The notes: generated by a model not told the origin, from the sequence alone. Shown: positions 35,006-45,484, numbered from the stretch's first letter. The stretch is DNA of 64,000 nt from Endozoicomonas elysicola (GCF_000710775.1 NZ_JOJP01000001.1:2091729-2155728), one strand, 5' to 3'. Translations and numbers: made by a program.

Positions 35006-36522
35006 GCAGTAAAGCCAAAGCATACTGGCCAACCCTGAAACGCCTTGTACATTATTATTCACCCAGGACTCTGGCGGGGCGTTTTTTAATGGTGATGTTT
35101 GCGCTGGTGTTCACCTCTCAGTTGATGGTAAATCATCTCTGGGAACGGGAAACGGAAAGTGATCGGCAGGAAGCACTGGCCAAGGTGTCAACCAACGTGG
35201 CTTTGCGTATGTCAGCCACTATTGAGTATTTTGTCACGCTGCCAGCTGCAATCCGAAAGGCTACCATAAATAAACTGCGTTACATGGGAGGTGCCCGTTA
35301 TTTCATTACACTGAATTCGGAATTCATCAAGCTGCCCCCCTACCATAATTCCTCGGCTCATCAGACGGTGGTGAATGTTTTTAAAACGGTGCTTGGCAAT
35401 GCTGATCATATCAATGGGCGGGTTACTGTTGCTTTTTCAAGACCGGAAACGCTGAAAGTTCTGGATAACCAGACGCTGCTGAAAGATCTGCCGGATAACT
35501 GGGGAAAAGAGACGTTGATGGTGGAGCCTCTGGATCTTCCGGTACTGGTCATACAGGTTGAGCTTGAAAAGAATGAGTGGCTATATCTGGCAACTTTGAT
35601 GCCAGATTCATCCATTCTCTCAGAAGAATCCCCCCCAGCACCTTTGCAAACTTCCTATCTGATCTGGATGCTGGTGCTGCTGGCATTTGCGACTCTGGCG
35701 ATCTATTTTATGGTTCGTCCTTTTGAAGCGTTGTCCAAAGCAGCAAAAGAGTTCGGGCGGGATCTTGAACCGGTGGCCATACCTGAATGGGGTTGCCTTG
35801 AGTATGAAAGAACGGCTCAGGCTTTTAACCAGATGCAGAAGAATATCCGGCATTATATGAATGACCGTAAACAGCTGTTCTCTGGGATATCCCACGACCT
35901 GAAAACCCCGATTACCCGGCTGCGACTGCGAGCCGAAATGCTGGATGATGATGTACAGCGGGAACCGTTTATCAGCGACCTGGAACATCTGGAGATTATG
36001 GTCAAGTCTGCACTTCAGGTGGTCAGCAATACTGATATTCATGAAAACCCTCAAGTGGTTGATCTTGAGAGAATGCTAAATGACATTACTCTGGCTGCAC
36101 AGTCGGCAGGACAGAGAGCCTGGTTACACAGACCTTTCCATAATCATCCAGATGAGAGTGGTGGACTGTATAAAATCACCGGTAAGCCGCTGGCATTGAA
36201 ACGGTGCCTTGAGAACTTGATTGGCAACGCCATTATTTATGGAGCACCGGCCAATATTTATATTGAGAGAACACCAGAGCAGATCATTATTACTATCCGG
36301 GACAATGGACCGGGTATCCCGGAAGGAATGGAAGAAACCATTTTCAAACCTTACCTTCGGTTGGATTACGGTTGTCAGAAAAACCCGGACGGTAATGGTC
36401 TTGGTTTGGTTACCGCACGCCATCTGGCACGAATTCATGGTGGCAGTCTCCGCTTAAAGAATCATCTTGAAGGTGGGCTGGAGGTTACCCTGACGTTTCT
36501 CATAGAGAAAAATTACAGCTGA
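35002..36522 (+). CDS. Membrane sensor histidine kinase
   Basis: A 506-residue kinase with two membrane segments (about residues 25-45 and 215-235) around a periplasmic sensor domain, a HAMP-like linker (FMVRPFEALSKAAKEFG) and a cytosolic kinase. The H-box is FSGISHDLKTPITRLRLR, the N-box LENLIGNAII, G1 DNGPGIP and G2 GNGLGLVTA. The gene order and EnvZ-like DHp and CA domains suggest an EnvZ/RstB-type kinase. Its ATG overlaps the regulator stop (ATGA), so the two are translationally coupled. The signal is unknown. Confidence 0.92.
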   Translation: MSSKAKAYWPTLKRLVHYYSPRTLAGRFLMVMFALVFTSQLMVNHLWERETESDRQEALAKVSTNVALRMSATIEYFVTLPAAIRKATINKLRYMGGARYFITLNSEFIKLPPYHNSSAHQTVVNVFKTVLGNADHINGRVTVAFSRPETLKVLDNQTLLKDLPDNWGKETLMVEPLDLPVLVIQVELEKNEWLYLATLMPDSSILSEESPPAPLQTSYLIWMLVLLAFATLAIYFMVRPFEALSKAAKEFGRDLEPVAIPEWGCLEYERTAQAFNQMQKNIRHYMNDRKQLFSGISHDLKTPITRLRLRAEMLDDDVQREPFISDLEHLEIMVKSALQVVSNTDIHENPQVVDLERMLNDITLAAQSAGQRAWLHRPFHNHPDESGGLYKITGKPLALKRCLENLIGNAIIYGAPANIYIERTPEQIIITIRDNGPGIPEGMEETIFKPYLRLDYGCQKNPDGNGLGLVTARHLARIHGGSLRLKNHLEGGLEVTLTFLIEKNYS

Positions 36523-36753
36523 TTTTAAAAACGGTGCTCCTCTTGCGTTTTAACGTCTATATTACAGTGCCTTGATAATTAGTCAGTAAAGATCTCAATG
36601 CTGGAACTACTGGACTTTGCAAGTAATGGTGAAGGATAGGTTTTTTTAATCATTTAGAAAATGTTCTTTGATAAATAAGGCGAGGTATATATACGAGTCT
36701 GTATTAGCTACTAATCCCGATAGGCTTTATCATTCTCTTAGGATCTTTGAATT

Positions 36754-38133
36754 ATGAATTTTAGTGGGTCTCCTCGTTTACGTCCTTCGTCGGAAGGAAT
36801 GTTTAGAAGAGATGTAACTGCTTGTGAAAGTGATCGAGTTGAAGTTTTTGGAAGAACTCTTAAAAAGATCAGTTCTCAAACCAGTGGAACCGAAAAGTCT
36901 AGTCCTTTATGTTTTCAACGCCTGAACTATGAGCAAGGGTTTAAAGATGCTAACACTGATTTATTAATCAGAGATGTTATTGAATGTGATCCTTCCAGGT
37001 TGTCAGAGGTTATTGGGGGTGTGGATTTTAATCAAATGAAGGCTGATATTCTTAGAAAAAGAGATCGTTGTGATGAAGCTCTGAAAAAGGTGGAAGACTT
37101 TTATGTTAACTTAAAAAAACAGAGTGGTCTTAGTGGATTCGAAGAATCTTCAGGTGAGAAATTACTAGCTGGATCAGGTAAGCATGTCTATAAAAAAAGA
37201 AAGCACTGTTCGGTAGCTGATAATTCTGTAGGTTGTTCAAAATATGCCATAGAACAGCCGTGCAGTGAGAAGGAAACATCATCCTCTGTTTCTGGCAGAG
37301 AGTATTTACACCATAAAATAGCGGAGCCTGGAAAAGCAAGAAAAAAACGGTCGAGTGAGATAGCGTTAAATCTGCCTGATAGGATGGATCAAGTCGTTGG
37401 TGTAATTCTTCGTCAGTTAAATGACCTAAGAGATAGGAAAGGGGGGGCACCAGACTTAAACACCTGCTGGTTTACTATGATTTCTGGTGAGTATGGGGCA
37501 ATAAACAGGAGATTTTTATCTGCTATTTCTGTTAATAATGCTGATCTGCAATGGATTCATGATTTTCAGAGTTTGCTCCGTGATAGCAGGCTTATTAAAG
37601 TTGAAACTGGCCATAGCGATAATGATATTTCTGATCAAGGATACTTAGATTTACGAGAGTATTTGTCGAAGCATGTTTTCAATGGAAAGCTTGTTGGTTT
37701 TGTATTTGATCGGCTGGTTGAAAAAATCACACGTGAAGATAGTAAGGATGAGCTTGATGCTCCTCCGAAGCTTCGGTGGCTTTCTTTTGAGATAAGGCGG
37801 TGTTTAAATTATGAGTTTATTTCAACGGGTAAAGTTTTAGAGTTGGATGATATTAGTGCTGTTCTTAAGGATTTTCATGGAGGGTTAGCGGTGCAGTTTT
37901 TACGTGCGATGACACTCGATGAAAGAGATCGGCTAAAATCTTTAAGGAATACTCAACATGCCCTTGACTCTTTTTTTGATGATAATGAGATTTTTGGTTG
38001 TTTTTCTAAAAAAGATTCCTGTGTTAAGCCTGATCATTCTAAGTCTTTATTTAAGTATTTGAAAAAAAATTGTTTTAATAAAAAGGTTGTATGTGTTGAT
38101 TTATCCACTTTTTTAAAATCTTTGGAACCATGA
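36754..38133 (+). CDS. AT-rich orphan protein, possible secreted effector
   Basis: A 459-residue hydrophilic protein with no signal peptide, membrane segment or domain I can name. It is Lys-, Ser- and Asp-rich, and its codon use is clearly more AT-rich than copA or the neighbouring kinase, suggesting a different origin. Two basic clusters, KKRKH (about residue 147) and ARKKRSSE (about 195), look like a bipartite nuclear-import signal, though chance is possible. The first 60 residues are polar and Ser-rich, as seen in type III effector leaders. Both points are inference. AGGA lies about ten bases upstream of the ATG. Stands alone, convergent with copA. Confidence 0.6.
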   Translation: MNFSGSPRLRPSSEGMFRRDVTACESDRVEVFGRTLKKISSQTSGTEKSSPLCFQRLNYEQGFKDANTDLLIRDVIECDPSRLSEVIGGVDFNQMKADILRKRDRCDEALKKVEDFYVNLKKQSGLSGFEESSGEKLLAGSGKHVYKKRKHCSVADNSVGCSKYAIEQPCSEKETSSSVSGREYLHHKIAEPGKARKKRSSEIALNLPDRMDQVVGVILRQLNDLRDRKGGAPDLNTCWFTMISGEYGAINRRFLSAISVNNADLQWIHDFQSLLRDSRLIKVETGHSDNDISDQGYLDLREYLSKHVFNGKLVGFVFDRLVEKITREDSKDELDAPPKLRWLSFEIRRCLNYEFISTGKVLELDDISAVLKDFHGGLAVQFLRAMTLDERDRLKSLRNTQHALDSFFDDNEIFGCFSKKDSCVKPDHSKSLFKYLKKNCFNKKVVCVDLSTFLKSLEP

Positions 38134-38212
38134 TCATGGGTTCATCATTAATGATTGTTTTAGATTGAAAAAGTGGGATTATGGCAATGAAAGTGCTTTA
38201 ACCAGACTCGGT

Positions 38213-38258
38213 AACCCAGAAGAAGCAATTTTTTCCTGATTTAATGCTTCTCTGGGTT
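38213..38258. terminator. Inverted repeat, likely terminator between convergent genes
   Basis: AACCCAGAAGAAGCA (38213-38227) and TGCTTCTCTGGGTT (38245-38258) pair with one extra A. It lies between the orphan gene and copA and is probably a shared terminator. The loop is T-rich. Confidence 0.55.
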
Positions 38259-38323
38259 GAGCTAATGGTATGGAAAGGTTGTTAGGGGCTCATTGTCTGT
38301 GAGTGGAGCCATTCCATATGCTT

Positions 38324-40813
38324 TTAAATCTGTAAATTTCTGGAAGGCTTGAACAGTCTCAGCCGGTTGGCATTGGACACCACAGTGACTGATGAAAGCG
38401 CCATAGCGCCACCGGCAATGACTGGGTTAAGCAGCATACCGGTAAAGGGAAACAATATGCCCGCGGCAACTGGTATTCCCAGCGAGTTGTAAATGAATGC
38501 ACCAAACAGATTCTGTTTGATGTTTCTCAATGTTGCTCTTGACAGTTCAATGGCATCAGCAACACCATGAAGAGAAGATCTCATCAGCGTTACCTCCGCA
38601 GATTCAATGGCAACATCAGTTCCTGTGCCGATGGCAAAGCCAACATCGGATTGAGCCAGTGCGGGTGCATCGTTGATGCCATCACCAGCCATACCCACTT
38701 TATGGCCGCTCTTATATAGAAGGCGCTGCAGCTGCTTCACATGCTCTGCTTTATCTTCAGGCAGAACTTCAGCATGGAACTCATCTATGCCTGCCTGCTG
38801 GGCAATGGCCTGTGCTGTTAATCGGTTATCACCCGTGAGCATGACCACCTTGATGCCCAGGTCATGGAGCCGCTTGATGGCAGCTTGGGAATCGGAGCGG
38901 ATTGGATCAGAAACCGAGATGATGCCTGCCAGATGATTATCAATGGCCATAAACATCGGGGTTTGCCCCTGTTCCGCCAGTTGCTTAGCTTTACTGGCAA
39001 GGCTTTCAATGTTGAGGCCATTGTCAGTCATCAGTTTTTCATTACCCAGGAGCAGTGCATGATCATCTACTTTGCCAGAGACCCCGTGTCCGGGAATGGC
39101 CTGAAAAGCATCAACAGTTTTAAAACCCACTTGTTTTGACTTGCCGAATTCCACAATGGCTTCAGCCAGAGGGTGCTCAGAGGCTTGCTCCAGGCTGGCA
39201 GCCAGCGTTAACAGTTCGGCGTCTGTGTATGGCGTAAGGCTGACAATCTCAGTAACTGTAGGGCGGCCTTTAGTGATGGTTCCCGTTTTATCCAGAACCA
39301 GCGTCGTCAGCTTACTGGCCTGCTGCAATGCGTCACCCTTGCGGATTAAAATACCCAGTTCCGCGGCTTTGCCTACACCGACCATAACGGACATTGGTGT
39401 CGCTAGTCCCAGAGCGCATGGACAGGCGATAATCAGCACAGTTGTTGCCACGACCAGCATATGAGCGACTTTCGGTTCAGGACCGGCAAAGAACCAGACT
39501 GCCGCTGCCAGTATTGCAATCAGGATCACCGCAGGAACAAAGATGCTGGAGATTTTGTCTGCCAGTCGAGCGATAGGCATCTTTGAACTCTGGGCTTTTT
39601 TTACCAGGGCAATAATCTGGGCGAGGGCGGTTTCACTGCCCACTTTTTCAGCCGTAAACAGTAACGATCCATTTTTATTCAGGGTACCGGCTGTAATGGC
39701 ATCACCCACTTTCTTTTCTACAGGGATCGGCTCACCCGTCAGCATGGATTCATCCACAAAGCTGTTGCCATCAACAATGATGCCGTCTACCGGGATCTTC
39801 TCTCCAGGGCGCACCCGCAGCGTGTCGCCTTTGTGTACCTGTTGCACTGGGGTATCCAGTTCTTTCCCATCACGAATCACACGAGCTGTTTTGGCCTGAA
39901 GCCCAAGCAGGCGTTTGACCGCTTCACTGGTTTTGCCCCTGGCTCTCAGTTCAAGGGCATGGCCCAGGTTGATCAGGCCGATAATCATCGCGGAAGCTTC
40001 AAAATAGACATGTCGGGCACTGGCTGGCAGCCACTCTGGAAACAGGACAACTATCATGGAAAACAGCCAGGCTGCACCGGTACCCAGTGCCACCAGAGTA
40101 TCCATATTGGCATTACGATGCTTCAGGGATTGCCACATGCCCGTGAAAAAGTGGCCTCCGGAAAAATACAGAATCAGCCCGGTAAGAACGCCAACAACAC
40201 CCCAGGCAACCTGCTCCTGAGTATTGTTAACACCCATCTCTCCAGTGACCATTCCCCATATCATCAGGGGTATCCCGAGTCCCAGGGCGATGGCTGTATG
40301 TTTCAGCAGATAGCGATAACGTCGCCTGTCTTCTGCTTCCTGCTGCTCCTGTTGTTTCTCAAATGAACTTTCCTCAAGGTTCATAACAGTTCCGGGAAAT
40401 CCTGCTTTTTCCAATGCAGCAAGCACGGTATGGATCTCTTTATGGATATCAGAGCTGCTGGTGCTTTCTAGAAGCACGGTTTTATCCGCCAGATTAACGG
40501 TTCCCTTAACACCATCAATACCGTGCAGTGACTTTTCAATTTTTCCAACGCAGGAGGCACAGTTCATGGAAGCGACGGAAATGATCGCTGAGTCTTGAAC
40601 AGCAAAGGCTAGCTCTGCCCCAAAACCAACACTTTCTACGGCATTGATTAACTCTTCCGAAGACGCTGTCCCGGCAACTCGTGCAGTACGGTCGGCAAGA
40701 CTCACACTGGCTTCAGTAACGCCGGCAACCGCAAGCAGGGCTTTTTCTACCTTGCCAACACAGCCGGCACAGCGAAGACCACTCAATCGCAGCTCGGTTT
40801 CTCTGGCGGTCAT
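38324..40813 (-). CDS. copA: Cu(I)-exporting P1B-type ATPase
   Basis: An 829-residue P1B-1 ATPase. Two N-terminal heavy-metal-associated domains carry CAGC (Cys15/Cys18) and CASC (Cys85/Cys88). The transmembrane metal site is [11 protein letters not shown], the phosphorylation site is LDKTGTIT, the hinge is GDGINDAP, and TGEP marks the actuator domain. It pumps Cu(I) or Ag(I) from the cytosol to the periplasm, complementing the CusCBA pump in this window. Expression is likely controlled by CueR through the site at 40864-40894. Gene neighbours on both sides are AT-rich orphans, so it stands alone. Confidence 0.96.
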   Translation of the reverse strand: MTARETELRLSGLRCAGCVGKVEKALLAVAGVTEASVSLADRTARVAGTASSEELINAVESVGFGAELAFAVQDSAIISVASMNCASCVGKIEKSLHGIDGVKGTVNLADKTVLLESTSSSDIHKEIHTVLAALEKAGFPGTVMNLEESSFEKQQEQQEAEDRRRYRYLLKHTAIALGLGIPLMIWGMVTGEMGVNNTQEQVAWGVVGVLTGLILYFSGGHFFTGMWQSLKHRNANMDTLVALGTGAAWLFSMIVVLFPEWLPASARHVYFEASAMIIGLINLGHALELRARGKTSEAVKRLLGLQAKTARVIRDGKELDTPVQQVHKGDTLRVRPGEKIPVDGIIVDGNSFVDESMLTGEPIPVEKKVGDAITAGTLNKNGSLLFTAEKVGSETALAQIIALVKKAQSSKMPIARLADKISSIFVPAVILIAILAAAVWFFAGPEPKVAHMLVVATTVLIIACPCALGLATPMSVMVGVGKAAELGILIRKGDALQQASKLTTLVLDKTGTITKGRPTVTEIVSLTPYTDAELLTLAASLEQASEHPLAEAIVEFGKSKQVGFKTVDAFQAIPGHGVSGKVDDHALLLGNEKLMTDNGLNIESLASKAKQLAEQGQTPMFMAIDNHLAGIISVSDPIRSDSQAAIKRLHDLGIKVVMLTGDNRLTAQAIAQQAGIDEFHAEVLPEDKAEHVKQLQRLLYKSGHKVGMAGDGINDAPALAQSDVGFAIGTGTDVAIESAEVTLMRSSLHGVADAIELSRATLRNIKQNLFGAFIYNSLGIPVAAGILFPFTGMLLNPVIAGGAMALSSVTVVSNANRLRLFKPSRNLQI

Positions 40814-40863
40814 GGGTTATGCTCCTGTGGCTATTTTGCCACTGATTGATTCATCATGGGGTA

Positions 40864-40894
40864 AGCATAACCCTTCCCCTTACTGGAAGGTAAA
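40864..40894 (-). promoter_or_regulatory. CueR-type promoter/operator of copA
   Basis: Reading the minus strand, -35 TTTACC (40889-40894) and -10 TATGCT (40864-40869) are separated by 19 bases. The dyad ACCTTCC-N7-GGAAGGGT between them closely resembles the CueR box of the E. coli copA promoter. It lies about 50 bases upstream of the copA start. Experimental activity is not shown, but spacing and dyad both fit. Confidence 0.88.
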
Positions 40895-40983
40895 GGGAGG
40901 AGCAACTATTTATTTGCTTTCAACTATTAAGAGTTGAAATTCCCTGTTTTTATCATTATGGAATTATTTGTTTAGAAATGAAG

Positions 40984-42711
40984 CTAGCATGCAGTTTCAT
41001 AAATAACTTCTATTGCCTCATTATTGGCTTCGAGTAATGGCACTGCTGTCTGGGTATAGGTGGCTATTGGCTGTTTCTCCTCAGTTCTAAGGCTTGCAAC
41101 TTCATTGATAAACTGAGTGAACTCCTCCTGCTCTAACCTATTTGATAAAAAATTGACAATGCGGACTAATTGTAGTGATGGATCCTTTGCTTCAGTGCAG
41201 ACTTTACTTTCACCATGAGGCTTTGGTCCCTTGGACCATTCATATATCCCTTTAGGAATTCCAAGAATCATACCAGCAGCATTTATCAAGCCCTGTGTTG
41301 CCCCATACAGCTGAACCAGTAAGGTATTAACCAGCATATAAGAATTAAAGTCGGCATCAAAACTTGCCCACTTACTGATAACTTGTAGCCCATTTACGCT
41401 AATACCTTCTGACTCAAGAAATGTTTTATTATTGATCATCTCTGAGTATTCACTGGCAACTTTTCGAGTTTCTTCACTAAGTGCCAGTTGATACTTTACA
41501 GTATTTGTTAATGCCATAACTGCAACTGAAAGCAGGGCTGCAGATGTTAATGTATTGACAACCGTTTTTATTTTCTTGCTGGTGAAAAAATGATGGAATG
41601 AGCTCTGGAGCTGCTCAATTTTACTATAAACACTATCAGTACTTGATGATAGCTGATAGCCACAAGCCCTTTGGATGCTGAACTTAATCACATCCTTTAA
41701 ACCGATAGCTGCGCTGGCCGTGACAAATGTTTCCAGAATAAAGTTGACTATTACATGAGGAACCATAAGGCCACCTAGGAGCATATGTCCTTCAGGAGAA
41801 TATGCAAAAGCAGTAGAAGCATGATTCTCTAATAGAGAGTTGGTCCACTGCTCAACACCAAATGGAAATGCGTAGGCAGAACCTGCAGATGTTATCGCAG
41901 CCACAGTAATCAAGAAAAGGTTGAATTTTGGCTGATGTTTTAACTCATCACGAGACTCCCATAACTCCCCAATAATTTTAAGTGCTTCAGCTCCAATGCC
42001 AAAAATGGTTATACCTTCACAAGTCCCGCAGAAAATACTTGTAGTAAGCCCAAACTTTTCATGAGCTTCAGCTCCTACACGATATGAGTCACTTGCAGTT
42101 GCAACCCCTAGTAGTGTTAGATAGCAGGCAATGCCTGCTTTCTTTATGCCTGATAGTTGTTGCCACTGTTCTTTATAGTCTTCAGGAATTCCTGAAACGG
42201 AGTCCACTGATAGTGCTCCACTTGCGAGAGAGCCAATCATCGTGAGTAAAATATTTTGAATGGAAGAGTCCTCTTCCAGAATGAAAGCCGTATGTCGACC
42301 AAAAGCTCCTAGTAAACAAGTGATTGTTAAAAGTCCGTGAAGTAAAGATTTTGGTTCCTGAATTTGTATTATGAAGTTTGAAACTGCTGATTTTGATTCA
42401 TAGGTATTGTAATTAAAACGTTCTTTTGCAAGTTGTTCAAGTGTTTCGATATGTTCTTCCTTTAATTCTTTAATTAACTTGTAAACATCTAGCTCACTTT
42501 GACTTTCGTTAAGTGTTGTTATTTTTTTTGATTTTATTGACTCGGATGATGGGTGACTTTCAAGAGTTTTTTCATTGGGGTTGATATTTGTTTTTGAAAC
42601 CCTTCTTTGCCCATATTTGTTTTGCTCAATATTTTGAATTCTAGATAAAGCTGCTTCTTGCTGTTGCGGTAATAGGGTTGATGTTTGATTATTATTCTTA
42701 ATTGATTGCAT
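40984..42711 (-). CDS. Orphan membrane protein, possible secreted effector
   Basis: A 575-residue protein of no family I recognise. The first 90 residues are polar and Gln/Asn/Ser-rich, followed by a possible coiled coil (VYKLIKELKEEHIETLEQLA). From about residue 110 there are several hydrophobic segments, such as LLHGLLTITCLLGAF, ILLTMIGSLASGALS, SIFCGTCEGITIFGIG, FLITVAAITSAGSAYAF and TLTSAALLSVAVMALTN. No N-terminal signal peptide is seen, so membrane insertion may follow another route. Base use is AT-rich, unlike copA. A long polar leader followed by central helices is a common layout of translocated effectors, but that is inference. Confidence 0.6.
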   Translation of the reverse strand: MQSIKNNNQTSTLLPQQQEAALSRIQNIEQNKYGQRRVSKTNINPNEKTLESHPSSESIKSKKITTLNESQSELDVYKLIKELKEEHIETLEQLAKERFNYNTYESKSAVSNFIIQIQEPKSLLHGLLTITCLLGAFGRHTAFILEEDSSIQNILLTMIGSLASGALSVDSVSGIPEDYKEQWQQLSGIKKAGIACYLTLLGVATASDSYRVGAEAHEKFGLTTSIFCGTCEGITIFGIGAEALKIIGELWESRDELKHQPKFNLFLITVAAITSAGSAYAFPFGVEQWTNSLLENHASTAFAYSPEGHMLLGGLMVPHVIVNFILETFVTASAAIGLKDVIKFSIQRACGYQLSSSTDSVYSKIEQLQSSFHHFFTSKKIKTVVNTLTSAALLSVAVMALTNTVKYQLALSEETRKVASEYSEMINNKTFLESEGISVNGLQVISKWASFDADFNSYMLVNTLLVQLYGATQGLINAAGMILGIPKGIYEWSKGPKPHGESKVCTEAKDPSLQLVRIVNFLSNRLEQEEFTQFINEVASLRTEEKQPIATYTQTAVPLLEANNEAIEVIYETAC

Positions 42712-42977
42712 TTTTATTTCCTGAATACCTTTGCTCTAGAATATGCTTCTAGCATGCCGTTTCTTGGGGTATTAATACGTCGACGATTAATGGTATTGAA
42801 AATAAATTTAACTCTGTTAATTGGCAGAGGTTGTTTATTTTGTGGCGCAGAGTATAGAAATAAAAAAAGTATGATCTGAATTAATTTGTATGTATTTTGT
42901 TGTTTATTTGTTTCGATTTTTTTCAGTTGAATTAGGCCAGTTTGAGATACAACTGACCTGTTGGTTATTTCAAAGAA

Positions 42978-43529
42978 CTAAAAATTACTGGGCGTAGTGC
43001 AACTAATCAGACGACACTCTTCATCATCGCTTGGGTTTCGGAAGCGGTGAGGGCGGTTACTGTCGAAGTAATAGCTGTCGCCGGGGGTCAGCAGGTAGAC
43101 ATCGTTACCCACAGTAAGCTCAAGCTGACCTTCAATGATGATGCCCGCTTCTTCACCTTCATGACAGAGCATCTCATCGCCGGTATCAGAATTAGGTGGA
43201 TAGCACTCATCCATAAAGGCCATGCCACGGTTCGCCTTATGCTGACCAATGACCTTGATCTGTATCTTGTCCATGATCATTGGGGAGAGTTCTTCCGAAC
43301 GATAGACCACTGGCTCATAGCCCTGCTCATCCATCTCCAGGGAGAAAAACGTCACCAGAGACATGGGAATGCCACTGAGTACTTTTTTCAGGGAGCTGAC
43401 CGATGGGCTGACACTGTTTTTCTCAATCATCGAAATGGTGCTGTTGGTGACACCGGCGCGTTTTGCAAGCTCTCGCTGGGAGAGGTTATGCATAATTCGA
43501 ACGGCTTTTAACCGCGTTCCTACATCCAA
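42978..43529 (-). CDS. puuR: PuuR-type XRE-cupin repressor of putrescine catabolism
   Basis: A 183-residue regulator. The N-terminal XRE helix-turn-helix reads LSQRELAKRAGVTNSTISMIE, and the C-terminal cupin domain (about residues 105-175) has HEGEEAGIIIEGQLEL and PHRFRNPSDDE. This is the layout of E. coli PuuR, which represses the puu genes and is relieved by putrescine. It lies 80 bases after potI at the end of the pot cluster, and its own targets are probably the promoters of this polyamine block. The exact operator is not proven here. Confidence 0.9.
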   Translation of the reverse strand: MDVGTRLKAVRIMHNLSQRELAKRAGVTNSTISMIEKNSVSPSVSSLKKVLSGIPMSLVTFFSLEMDEQGYEPVVYRSEELSPMIMDKIQIKVIGQHKANRGMAFMDECYPPNSDTGDEMLCHEGEEAGIIIEGQLELTVGNDVYLLTPGDSYYFDSNRPHRFRNPSDDEECRLISCTTPSNF

Positions 43530-43609
43530 AGCAGGTCCTCCTTGAAGTGGTATCAGCTCCTGTTAAAAGACGAAAACGGGAGCTTTAGCCAGCTTAACCC
43601 TTTGGTGAG

Positions 43610-44542
43610 TTAGACCGCTGCTGACTCTGTACTCTCAACTCTGTACGTCGATTTTATACGACGACGTTCAATATCTCCTGTTTTGGTTGATTCTTCCTCA
43701 CTTTCATCAAAGAAATCATCACCCAATTGCATCATCTGCAATCGCCGAGCTTCCTGTCGACGCATAAACCACCAGGTGATAAACGCTGCCAGGGAGACAG
43801 CCAGAATAATCAACGTTGCCAGCGCATTGATTTTTGGCGTGATGCCCAGGCGGACAGACGAGAACACAACCATTGGCAATGTTGTCGCTCCCGGTCCTGA
43901 GACGAAGCTGGCGATAACCAGGTCATCCAGTGACAGGGTAAAAGACAGTAGCCAGCCAGCCGCCAAAGCCGGGGCAATACCGGGCAATGTGATCTGAAAG
44001 AATGTTTTAAAAGGCGTCGCTCCCAGATCCATCGCGGCTTCTTCAATAGAGCGATCCACTTCCCGCAGGCGAGATGAGATGACCACGGTCGCATAGGCTG
44101 CACAGAAGGTGACATGGGCAATCCAGATGGTCAGCATACCCCGCTCCTCAGGCCAGCCAATCGAGTTGGCCATGGCAACAAACAGCAGGAGCAGTGACAG
44201 GCCGGTAATCACATCCGGCATGACCAGTGGGGCGGTGATCATACTGGAGAATGCCGTTTTACCACGAAAACGGTTATACCGGGTCATAACAAAAGCCGCC
44301 ATGGTGCCGAGGACAACTGCCATACAGGAACTCCAGAAGGCAATCTTCAGGCTCATGCCAATCGCTTCAAGCAACTGCTGGTCTTCAAAAAGTTCACCGT
44401 ACCATTTAGTGGAGAAGCCAGCCCATACGGTCACCAGTCGAGATTCATTAAAAGAGTAAATCACCAGTATGAGCATGGGCAGATACAGAAACACCAGGCC
44501 CAGAATCAGAATCGTATTGGAGAACGTGATTTTATTTCTCAT
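43610..44542 (-). CDS. potI: Putrescine ABC transporter permease PotI
   Basis: A 310-residue inner-membrane permease with six hydrophobic segments, of the PotC/PotI group. The EAA loop reads EAAMDLGATPFKTFFQITLPGIAPAL. It pairs with PotH as the second membrane subunit. It is longer than E. coli PotI because of a charged C-terminal tail (after about 265) with SEEESTKTGDIERRR. Its start overlaps the end of potH by 11 bases, so it is translationally coupled. Confidence 0.93.
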   Translation of the reverse strand: MRNKITFSNTILILGLVFLYLPMLILVIYSFNESRLVTVWAGFSTKWYGELFEDQQLLEAIGMSLKIAFWSSCMAVVLGTMAAFVMTRYNRFRGKTAFSSMITAPLVMPDVITGLSLLLLFVAMANSIGWPEERGMLTIWIAHVTFCAAYATVVISSRLREVDRSIEEAAMDLGATPFKTFFQITLPGIAPALAAGWLLSFTLSLDDLVIASFVSGPGATTLPMVVFSSVRLGITPKINALATLIILAVSLAAFITWWFMRRQEARRLQMMQLGDDFFDESEEESTKTGDIERRRIKSTYRVESTESAAV

Positions 44543-45473
44543 TAGTGCTCTCCAGCTCTTTGGATTGATAGTGATGGAACAGAGCCATTGGAATGATCAA
44601 TAGCAGCAGCATGACCATGGCCAATGCGGAAGCTACCGGCCAGTCGCGGTTGTTGAAAAACTCCTGCCACAGGACTTTTCCGATCATCAGGGTGTCAGGG
44701 CCACCCAGAAGCTCAGGGATGACAAACTCACCCACTGCCGGAATAAATACCAACATGGAGCCGGCGATGACTCCCGATTTGGATAACGGCAGTGTGACGG
44801 AAAGAAAGGTTTTCCAGGGCTTGGCACCGAGGTCCGCAGATGCTTCCAGTATGGAGTGATCGTGTTTGACCAAATTGGCATAAAGCGGAAGCACCATAAA
44901 GGGCAGGTAGGCATAGACAATCCCGACATAAACAGCAAAGTTTGTATTCATCATGATGATGGGGTCATCAATAATGCCCAGAGCCATCAACAGATTGTTG
45001 ATCAGCCCGTTATTTTTCAAGATTCCCATCCAGGCATAAATGCGGATCAGAAAAGAGGTCCATGAAGGGAGCAGGATCAACAGTAATAATGTGGTCTGCA
45101 TATGCTGGGGTGCCCTTGCCATAGCATAGGCCATGGGGTAACCGAGCAGCAGACACAGCAGGGTTGCGTTGAAGGCGATCTGAATGGAACTGAAGTATGC
45201 CTTTATGTACATATCATCTTCAGCAAGGAAGAGGTAATTCCCCAGATTGATACTGATGCTCAGTGTCTCATCCACCAGCTCTACCAGACTGCTGTAGGGT
45301 GGAATGGCCATGATCATTTCTGAAAAACTGATCTTCAGAACAATGGCAAAAGGCACCAGGAAAAACAGCATCAGCCACAGATACGGTGTGGCAATCAGAA
45401 ACTTTCTTCCGGGCAATAGTCGCTTAAGCCCGTCAGAGAAGGATGACCCCTGTTGTGTATTCAGTACTTCCAT
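44532..45473 (-). CDS. potH: Putrescine ABC transporter permease PotH
   Basis: A 313-residue permease with a cytosolic N-terminus and six membrane segments, of the PotB/PotH group. The EAA loop reads EASADLGAKPWKTFLSVTLPLSKSG. It is 11 bases downstream of potG and overlaps potI by 11 bases. It forms the channel for putrescine with PotI. Confidence 0.93.
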   Translation of the reverse strand: MEVLNTQQGSSFSDGLKRLLPGRKFLIATPYLWLMLFFLVPFAIVLKISFSEMIMAIPPYSSLVELVDETLSISINLGNYLFLAEDDMYIKAYFSSIQIAFNATLLCLLLGYPMAYAMARAPQHMQTTLLLLILLPSWTSFLIRIYAWMGILKNNGLINNLLMALGIIDDPIIMMNTNFAVYVGIVYAYLPFMVLPLYANLVKHDHSILEASADLGAKPWKTFLSVTLPLSKSGVIAGSMLVFIPAVGEFVIPELLGGPDTLMIGKVLWQEFFNNRDWPVASALAMVMLLLLIIPMALFHHYQSKELESTNEK

Positions 45474-45484
45474 GAACCATCCCC

